A stretch of 64,000 nt of DNA from Ectocarpus siliculosus. Its lineage: Eukaryota; Sar; Phaeophyceae; Ectocarpales; Ectocarpaceae. The notes beneath the pieces were generated by a model, which had not been told where the DNA came from, searched no databases, and saw only the letters and a program-made list of their open reading frames with translations. How positions within the stretch are numbered: the first letter of the stretch is position 1; each line of letters starts with the position of its first letter. Of this stretch, positions 57,401 to 64,000 are shown piece by piece. The stretch spans positions 881,685 through 945,684 of the forward strand of contig FN648498.1 in assembly GCA_000310025.1 (NCBI GenBank), in the 5' to 3' direction. The translations under genes and the position numbers were made by a program.

Positions 57401-58159
57401 TGAAGCCCGTCCCAACTCTATCGTGTATCTGTACCCGTCGACAATACTGTAAACACATTGTAGGCGAAAAAACCGGGCGAAGAGGAGCAGCTTGTCGTCG
57501 ATGCCAAGAGGCAAGCGTCGTATAACCTCTTTGTCGATAATGTCGCGTTCGTGGATCCGTTCAGGTCTTTCGGGTTCGAGAAGTACTGGGAGCGCAAGAA
57601 AGCAGAGTACGCGGCCAGCGGCCGGAGGCTCAACAACCTCTCGCAAATGCAGGAGATGTCGGACTGGATCCTTGGTGACCCTACCGCGACTAACATGGCC
57701 GAGTGCACGGAGTACGTGTTGGGTGCGACGGTCAACGGCCAGGCTGGATTGCTCGAGCATGATTCGGAACACGCGTCATTCCAAATCTTGACTCCCAAGG
57801 GAAGCATCCGCCTCACCCATGGCCGCCTTCACCAGCTCGCCATGCGTGACCCGACGGACAGGTTCGATATCCCAGATCACCTCACCTGGCAGATGAACCT
57901 CGCCTTTGACAATATTGACCTGACTCTGGACGCTACGGGTATTCTCGGCGAGACGCAGCAGCACACTTATGACGCCAACGGCAACCCTATCATGGAGGGG
58001 ATGGCTGCTATCCGTGGGTCGCAGGAAGACTGTGAGTACAATGGTCTCGGGGATGGTTTTGCGGCTCGGTTCCGGAACGATAGCGGAGTGTCACATGGCG
58101 ATAAAAGTCGGAAGCACCACAGCACTGTGCTTGATAGTGACAGCAGTGTTGGCGTGTAA
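54453..58159 (+). CDS. Secreted cysteine-rich protein with a GDPH (VWD/root-cap-like) domain; model partial
   Basis: Exon 54453-54765 starts with signal peptide MWGKVWGMPLLTLFVVIFSA and carries eight Cys in the mature part (ACECGGP, DECADDDAVCLCDYG, WWCTHNG). Exon 56560-56655 (96 bp, phase 1 to 1) adds six Cys, including EEICCPETGLCSVPDP. The next exon starts at 56986 and gives GDPHMTGFLGQKFDFTG and then DMPGLEVNMRV, the opening of VWD/root-cap-type domains. The last exon, from 57464, contains FRSFGFEKYWERKKAEYA, DWILGDPTATNM and LPDHLTWQMN-like text (PDHLTWQMNLAFDNIDL), ending in frame at 58159. Phases agree for exons 1-3; the third exon has its best donor at 57371 (phase 2), but the last exon reads in phase 0, so one boundary is wrong or an indel is present. 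A strong donor (GTGAGT, 58032) may end the last exon earlier. Likely extracellular or cell-wall; function unknown. Confidence 0.7.
55660..56433 (+). CDS. Long ORF within an intron, doubtful
   Basis: A 257-codon plus-strand frame inside the first intron of the GDPH-domain gene. It has no recognisable domain, no signal peptide and no repeats; Cys and basic residues are scattered. Its length is more than expected by chance at this composition, which is the only reason to list it. Confidence 0.2.
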   Translation: MSRFKDNVKELKHAKYGSGSMTGHDSDVKTRRVVCIRKRVNIIFLCRCIYFIRLPCEQHPLCEALKHKHVVFLVRHLPRTAGPPAPAPGNPNPTQRVVSSNGHPHIKKGTGVFPMWELDPLPRIVYYNSRQDKRGIKAVSPTRSPCVRCGLLFSLVGVHQVAQSIPYGIHAKFGLAARKLSTKRGKLYLVAGLTCTRTQKVLSTHTETKENQVYPMERCVHKYLTAIAELGHDTNMLWHFAEALIMGIPVNVSLFIL

Positions 58160-60177
58160 TTCACACGAAATCTGCATGGATGCGGCGGGGGTCACGCGTC
58201 TTGGAAAGCTCGTGTTTCTTTCGCTCTGTCATACCTCTCTTGCTTAAACGTCGGTGACAAGGCTTATTGTAGGTGCTCGAAGGAACACCCACCCTATTTT
58301 TTCCAACTGCTTCCGCCTAATCACGTCACGCGGGCAACAAGAAGTTTCCCTGTTGCTTGTTTTCGATGAAACGCCCACACATTTTTTGACATGTCTTCCC
58401 CCAAATGTCTACATTCTACTGCATGTATCGAATCGAAACCCACGCAGACCTTGTCGAGGGCCCCCTGGACACCGTGTTCGTCGCAGCCCGCAACCACCCC
58501 TAGGTTACCGTCAACCTTACTCAACGGGACTGGGTTGCAACGAAGGCCCCCAACTATGTGAAAATTTGTCGGCATTGTTGTTTCTTCTCGGTTTCCTTGA
58601 TTTGTAATTCGGAGTGTTGGATTTGTTGGTTCCTCGGCGTGGTTGTAAGCCGGTCGTGTGGAATTGGTTGGTTCACGTTTTTTATTTATCGGTCGATGCC
58701 ATGCTTCGTGAAGAGAGAGCGGTTGGTCACCATTCAATGTGGCCTTTGTCAGCTTCCACACGCTGGCATTGTGCTTGGTGGTGGTGCTGTTCCGCTGGCG
58801 GGTCGTTCTAAGATGATAATCACAATCATTAAAGCCGTAGACTCCCAAGCGGAAAATATTAGCTGTAAATGTTGTGGAGGTTATTTCGAGGCGAACGGAA
58901 TGGCGGTCGAGAGGTATCCTGCAGAACCGGTCGACGCCACCGCCCAATATGTGCGGTTGGCTCCGGAAGATACGCGCACGTTATTTATTTTGTACTGCTA
59001 CGTAGATATAACAAGGTGAGGGCTTTGATTCTGCGCTGATCAAAAAGGGCAAGTATCCGGTGTGTTGCCTTTTACCCGCATGCATTTTGTTTGCGGTGAT
59101 CAAGATGAAGGGCTCATTGATGCTGGGCTTCTTCAATTGTTTCCGCTTGTTGAAAAGGGAGACCGAGTGTTCCGTTTTTGCGGCTTGCTGCCGATAGCCC
59201 GGTGTTTTGTGGAATTTCCGCGGTACATTTTTCTTCCCGAGAAAGTTCCGATGCCTCTTGTGCTTGATCATTGATACATCCGCCCCTGTGACCGTGACAC
59301 TTATTGGACTAGAACGGGAGTACTGTTCTACTCGCACTTGGTAGTGCTCCCACGCGTGCGTTCGTTTGAGGTGTCTCGTCAGACCACGTTTCAACCCTTG
59401 ATATCGGAGAGTAGGTCGAGTTGCCGCTCGGGTGTGTGGATTGTGAGGGCCACCCCCAGGAAAATTGTGCTCCCCATTGGTAGGAAACGACCAATTAGGA
59501 AACCTTCGTCTAAAGATGCTGTTCTAATGTGGCGAGCTTTGCAGAGCACCAGAAGCCCGAGTTCTATTCGTCTGGCTCCTCTCCGGGCGGTGGTCGCGGA
59601 GCGTACTTCCATGTCTCTGGTTTCAAAATATATGTATTGGTGAAGCATCCGCTCGGCATTTGGCCAGACACTTCCCCGCTTCAAGTTCGGCACAGATTAT
59701 GTGCCATCTCGACGCATCGACCACGGATTGGAAAGGTAGCAGTTGGGACAGGCCGGAGGCAAAATGTTAATGTTTCTTGTTGAGGCATGTGTAGGTTGCA
59801 ATTTGTTGCCCAACTGGTGAAGTGGGATCCAGTGCGCCGTGATGCTCGTCGAGCCCGTGGCCATTCTGACAAACAGACAGAGAGACGGACGTCCATGTGT
59901 AATTATTCAGCACCCTCTCCCTTTTAATTTTTTTTTAATAATATTAGCGTACTACAAATCACCAATAGTTTTTTGACTATTTAAAACAAGATTCACCCCT
60001 ACTGGGCGGCTTCTTGCAAAAAGAAACAAAGCAGGTTATCTCGTGTGAAACACACAGTGGATCTTGGGTGACTACGGTGCGGTCCACAGGCATTTGAGTG
60101 CTGTATCCGCAACCAAGAGTGTCCCCGTTTACTGGGGTTCCAGTCCTGAAGCTTTTATTAAATTCAGCTTCATCGTT
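58160..60177. other. Downstream flank of the GDPH-domain gene; no further gene recognised
   Basis: Includes a protein-like plus frame at 58417-58503 (YCMYRIETHADLV, GPLDTVFVAARNHP, stop) discussed as a possible terminal exon. The plus ORF at 58558-59019 (153 codons) and the minus ORF at 58981-59394 have no recognisable domain. Long 3' UTRs are common in brown algae, so much of this may be transcribed. Confidence 0.35.
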
Positions 60178-60420
60178 CAACAGCCATGTGTGAGGGAACT
60201 TCATTCGCATCCTGCACCCTTCGCCCGACCCTGCCCGGAATAGACGCAAATCTCGACCTACAGTCGAAAATCTCGCGGATTCATAAGTATGGTTCGGTTA
60301 GGAATCAATCGCGGATCATGACCCCTCTCCGAGTTTGTGGAGCAGGGGCCTTCTGTGGCCGACAAGGGTCGGCGTTGCCGTGGTCCACCCGAACGGGGTG
60401 GTTGAACAGACAATATAGGG
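60178..60420. repeat. ~1.3-kb dispersed repeat, copy 3 (left part only)
   Basis: Matches 21028-21270: TTCATTCGCAT/TTTATTCGCAT, CGACCCTG.C..GAAT, AAATCTCG..G, GTATGG.TCGGTTAGGAATCAATCGC.GA and TCATGACCCCTC/CATTACCCCTCCCCGAGTTT. It ends where the gypsy integrase fragment begins. Confidence 0.7.
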
Positions 60421-60449
60421 TTGGTGCGGTGCATTGCATCTTCTTTAGG

Positions 60450-61009
60450 GTTCTTTTTTCTTGTTGAGGGATTTGACGCAGACCGTCCAACAGCGCAGAG
60501 TTCCGACGTTCGACACGCGACACCGTAATCGCATGTTGTGCCCGCACCAACGCGTAAGCTCGTCCCTAGCGTTCCACCGCAAAATTGCAGAAAGCGAGCT
60601 GGTCTCGATCCAAACTTTGATGGCTGTCCACGCTAGGGTGGTCCAAAACAGAAAGGGGGAGACTGGGCAACCGTCAAATATGCACTTCATTTGGCGCCAA
60701 ACCCGTGGCGGTGTTTACCGAGTTGTTGTATGCAAACTCGACAGGGGGAATATGGACGGCCCAATCGTCCTGACGCTCATTGGCCACAACAGCAAGCATT
60801 TGAGCCATGGTGTGGTTAACACGCTCGGCCCCACCGTTAGCTTGGGGGTGGTATGAACTGGTGGTGACTTTCTTGATCTTCATCAGCCTCGTAAATAGCC
60901 ATGGACAACTTAGATCAAAATTGGTCCGCCGAAGGAGGTAGAACGCCGGCATTCGGGCGGGTCGCCACCCTGTGTTTTCCCAAGCATCGAACGAAAAAAG
61001 AAAAAACAA
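60450..61009 (-). pseudogene. Gypsy integrase fragment (end of core plus C-terminal region)
   Basis: The minus frame at about 60895-60674 gives TTSSYHPQANGGAERVNHTM, then WAVHIPPVEFAYNNSVN and TGLAPNEVHI, the end of a Ty3/gypsy integrase core (S-x-Y-H-P-Q-x-x-G-x-x-E-R-V-N with the catalytic Glu). The continuation at about 60640-60450 is in another frame: VRAQHAITVSRVERRNSALL and DGLRQIPQQE. It is a truncated, frameshifted piece from a different gypsy family than the copy at 33.5-40.4 kb. Confidence 0.8.
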
Positions 61010-61368
61010 GAGCCGCTAGCAAGATAAAAGACAAAAAGAGAAGAACAAGAGTGCGGAAGATTTCTCAATGGCGACTTGCACCTGGCACTCTCGTAAAAGT
61101 AGAGCCTTCCTTCAGCACACAGCGCGAACCGTTCTGGTGTGCAGGAATTGTTTCACGCCCCGTTGTCTATTTTTTTTTTTTTTTACCAAATGTTGTTTGG
61201 GCAGACGAGGTTAGGGCGGGGGTGTTGTTGTCAGCTCAGGCGTTCCTTGCACGTCGTGATAGATGGCGCACCCGTAGCCAGTTCGACTGGTTGACTTCCC
61301 AGTACTCGATCGATTGGCCCCCGATGTAGGTCAGGCGGCATTCGTTCATCCGCTGAAAGCCTCAAGGC

Positions 61369-63205
61369 TTGCCAGTTGGCAGCCACGACAAAGCCACATT
61401 CCCTTCTGCTTCTTCGAAACGGGGTGACGTTTTTCTTCCCCCACACGCTTGCCCTGTGGGTGCTATCCACAGTGCTCACGGCGCACGGCCGAACGATATG
61501 GTCTCCAACGGGACGGACTCGAACTCCAGAATGCCTTGCTATTTAGTGCTTGCTGGTCAGGCTCGTTTTCGACCGTATGTGGACGCTCCACGCCACGGCT
61601 GTTGTTGTTGTCGGTGGTGTATTATTTCTTGGCGCACCCACACCCACCTCTTTGCCATTTGTGCCACTGCGTTGCTTCGCCTATTGCAGATGAAACGAAT
61701 GACCGGAGCCAGGCGCCGAGTCCGGCCGCCGCCGCCGCCGGGGCCACATCCACGGCTCAGCGCGGGCAAATGGCAAGAGGCCGGCAGAATACCGCCGCCG
61801 GGCGGGGGCACGGTGCTGCCGCCCGCCCGCAATGGTCGCCGTCCCTCGACCCCCACCCGGCTGCCGGGGCCCCTTCCGACGGGTTGCGGTTAGTAGCGGC
61901 ACGGGGGCGTGGCAGGCTATCCTCTCCTCGAAGAAGAGCCGCCCGCCCGCAATGGTCGCCGACCCTCGACCCCGACCCGACTGCCGGGGCCCCAGCGTCC
62001 CCTGCTCTATGCGGATCCCCTCCGCATAGCCCAGCAACACATGCCCAGAGCCGCCGCCGCCGCCGTCGCTCGGCCTCGGCCGGCAGCTGCGGGAGCGGCC
62101 CGCGCGTCGGGGACACTGTGAGGTCTCCTGGCTCCCCCGGCGGGGGTTTCTGGTCCCCGAGCCCGCTTTCGCCCCCTGCGGGGGGGTGCCGTTCCGCGTC
62201 GGTCGACAGCCCGCGCCTGTGCGTCCTCCGCGAAGATCGAGGGGCGTATCTAGACGCTGACGATCGTGCGCATGACGGCGGCGAGGACGTCGTCGACCAG
62301 CAGGTGACAATGGGGTCTGCGGGCGCCACCGGGGGTGCAAGCGGTCCTGGTCGACGTCGACGGGACGTCGTCATCCCCCCCTCCCGCCGTGCGTCGCCGT
62401 CGCCGTCGCCGTCGCCGCCGCCGTCCCAGCCGAAGCCGAAGCCGCAGCCGCAGCCGAAGCCGAAGCCGAAGCCGAAGCCGCAGCCGCAGCCTCGGCTGGG
62501 AAGAGGCCCGAGCAAGGGGGGAGGCCTACCCTCTTTTATGAACCCTGACGGCCACCGCCGCGGGGCGTGGCGCCTCTCGGCTTGGGGGTCCAAGATGTCA
62601 ACCACTTAGGGTTACCACTAGCGGGCGTGCTGGACGGAGCAGTAAGTCTCTCGGAGGCTACAGCCACTTGGCCGGCCCTCTGGCACCCGCTGCCCGCTCC
62701 TGGTGCGACGACCTCGACCCCGCGAAACAGCTGGGTCAATGGAGCGGCGAGGCGTCGCCGTCCTCGGGGAAACGTGTGCGAAAGGACTCGGCAGGGAAGG
62801 GCTCGGAGTGCTCTTCGACCGACATCTGCCCCAGCCCTTCGGCGGATAGGGATAGGGAGTCACTGGACAACAGCTACAGGTCTACCAGTCCCCAGCATGG
62901 CTGTCTCAATGTCCGGTATATGTGCCATCCCCCGAGGCTTCGGGCCCAGACCGGGGCCACTCGTCGAACCGGCAACCCGACGGGGCAGCGGGAGCAACCT
63001 CGCATCACTGGGTGAGTCGACGCGGGCAGCGGCAGCAGCGGCGACAGCCGCAGCAGCAGCGGCAGCAGCAACAGCAGCAGCAGCAGCAGCAGCGGCGGCG
63101 GCACCCGTGGGGGGAGGAGCAGGAGGAGGAGGTGAGGCTGCAACAGCAGGCGCCCTGGACGCTGCCTTCGCGACCGCACGGAAGTGGATCATTGACCACA
63201 AGTAG
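61369..63205 (+). CDS. Hypothetical GC-rich Pro/Ala/Arg-rich protein (exons uncertain)
   Basis: Three plus-strand frames take over from each other. Frame one is open to 62609; after an acceptor-like TATTGCAG (61689) it reads DETNDRSQAPSPAAAAAG, then two ARPQWSP(S/T)LDP repeats, YLDADDRAHDGGEDVVDQQ and a possible donor at 62304. Frame two (from about 62647) reads SLGGYSHLAGPLAPAARSW, CDDLDPAKQLGQWSGEA and DRDRESLDNSYR. Frame three ends ALDAAFATARKWIIDHK, stop at 63205, after a poly-Ala tract. Real introns or indels must link them; I could not fix the junction between frames two and three. No known domain; probably disordered. It is not certain that this is one gene. Confidence 0.45.
62395..62495 (+). 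repeat. Hexamer-type GC-rich microsatellite (CCGTCG / CCGAAG / CCGCAG)
   Basis: Runs of GTCGCC and then GCCGAA/GCCGCA units. In the plus frame these read S-P-S-P and then K-P-K-P/Q-P-Q-P. This may be coding repeat or intron; a donor-like site lies upstream at 62304. Confidence 0.85.
63023..63100 (+). repeat. (GCA)n-type trinucleotide tract
   Basis: GCAGCA/GCGGCA repeats reading poly-Ala in one frame and poly-Gln in another. Confidence 0.9.
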
Positions 63206-64000
63206 CACAACAATCCTAGGTGGTGCATGGGAGACCGCGCGCGCGAAGAGACGAGTTGCTCGGGTGTGTGGCACTGCTGCTTGCTGTACTTGGGAAGGGG
63301 GGGGGGGTGTAGGTAGGGGGTTAGTGGGCATGCGCTGTTTGTGTTGCAGAGAATGAGCGTGTTTGTGTCACGTTAGGTGGTTTGTTGTTAGAGTTTGGTG
63401 TGTGTGGGGACGGTTGTCATCAGTAGCTCTCTCTTGTTCGGGCGGGCGGGCGGGCGGGCGGGCGGGCGGGCGGGCCCCGATCGATGTTGTGAAGACTCCA
63501 GTCCGCTGTCTTGCCCCCGTTCAAGGCTCCGAGGGAAATGGATCCTGGAATGGGTTGTGGAAAGGTTGTTACTCTCTCTTTGTATTGTTATTGTTGTCTT
63601 GTGTGGTGGGCGTTTTTTTTTTGGGTTAAGGACTCGCTCCGCAAATTTGTGTGTCTGATCTTCTCGTGGTATTTGACTGGTTGGTTTTTGTTGTTGTTCC
63701 CTTCCTTGTAGAAAGGTCGGATCACATAGTCTAGACCTTTCCTGTGCTGTGTTTTTGTGTTGTCTTGCCTACGTTTTTTTTATTTATTTTTTACCTTGGT
63801 CTGGCCCCCTCTTCATGGCGTTACGAGACTGCTACTCTAGTTCGTGGTCGTTACGAAGACCTTGCGTCTGTCTGTCTGTCAGTCTGAGTTTACTTCGATG
63901 ACACGGTAAACCCAATCCCCTCTTTTTTTGTTGTTGTATTATGCCTCTTGTCGGCTGGGGGGGGGGGGGGGGGGCTAAATCTTCCCCCGCGGGGGTTCCC
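63206..64000. other. Window end, low-complexity, no gene recognised
   Basis: G-rich and T-rich runs dominate: a G run near 63297-63306, (CGGG)9, TTTTTT runs near 63775 and an 18-base G run at 63957-63974. The 3' flank of the Pro/Ala-rich coding region probably lies in the first part. Confidence 0.5.
63439..63474 (+). repeat. (CGGG)9 microsatellite
   Basis: Nine uninterrupted CGGG units, directly followed by CCCCGA. G-quadruplex formation is plausible. Confidence 0.95.

Noticed and set aside
58321-58947. 208-codon minus-strand ORF
   Set aside because: It overlaps a more protein-like plus frame and the flank of a plus-strand gene; no domain recognised.
61757-62605. 282-codon minus-strand ORF in the GC-rich region
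   Set aside because: The Arg/Gly/Pro-rich complement of the plus frame. The plus strand has acceptor-like and donor-like sites and a sensible C-terminus.

Overview
The window is nuclear DNA from a eukaryote with large, intron-rich genes. The best fit is a brown alga close to Ectocarpus. Three things support this: leucine-rich repeats (LRRs) encoded as one 72-bp phase-1 exon each behind an N-terminal exon of the type 'ALVALYDAAGG...NW..W.G', an interstitial TTAGGG tract, and a Ty3/gypsy element of stramenopile style. Two runs of exactly 100 N mark assembly gaps. The species is inferred from gene style only. I see no prokaryotic operons, no CRISPR array and no convincing tRNA or rRNA gene.

Layout. 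(1) 0.3-10.2 kb, plus strand: a 12-exon inositol polyphosphate 5-phosphatase of OCRL/INPP5B type. All exon phases agree and give 988 codons: a repeat-rich acidic N-terminus, the catalytic domain and a C-terminal ASH-like domain, with no RhoGAP-like domain. (2) 10.9-11.9 kb: two small inverted-repeat elements. (3) 12.2-13.2 kb, minus: a polytopic membrane protein ORF. (4) 13.7-19.4 kb, minus: an LRR gene with an N-terminal exon and ten intact 72-bp LRR exons, plus one intact LRR exon and degenerate LRR relics on the opposite strand, and split by an inserted repeat. (5) 20.9-28.4 kb: repeats only, including two copies of a ~1.3-kb repeat (one carrying a telomere-repeat patch) and a ~1.23-kb tandem duplication. 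(6) 28.4-33.4 kb: nothing recognised. (7) 33.5-40.4 kb, minus: a decayed Ty3/gypsy retrotransposon. (8) 41.9-42.8 kb: a long inverted repeat with a (TTG)n tract in one arm. (9) 43-52 kb: AT-rich or low-complexity DNA with small repeats and weak ORFs. (10) 52.29-54.27 kb: a 1,986-bp element with terminal inverted repeats and an 8-bp target-site duplication (hAT-like), filled with two 42-bp minisatellite arrays. (11) 54.45-58.2 kb, plus: a secreted cysteine-rich protein with a VWD/root-cap-like GDPH domain. (12) 60.2-61.0 kb: a third repeat copy and a gypsy integrase fragment. (13) 61.4-63.2 kb, plus: a GC-rich, Pro/Ala-rich coding region.

The genes do not form a pathway. The most interesting locus is the LRR cassette region. 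Its one-repeat-per-exon, same-phase structure, inverted exon and relics are what local LRR-exon shuffling would leave. Such shuffling is already reported for brown algal LRR-ROCO and NB-ARC-TPR genes; the mixed exon orientation here is the part worth checking.
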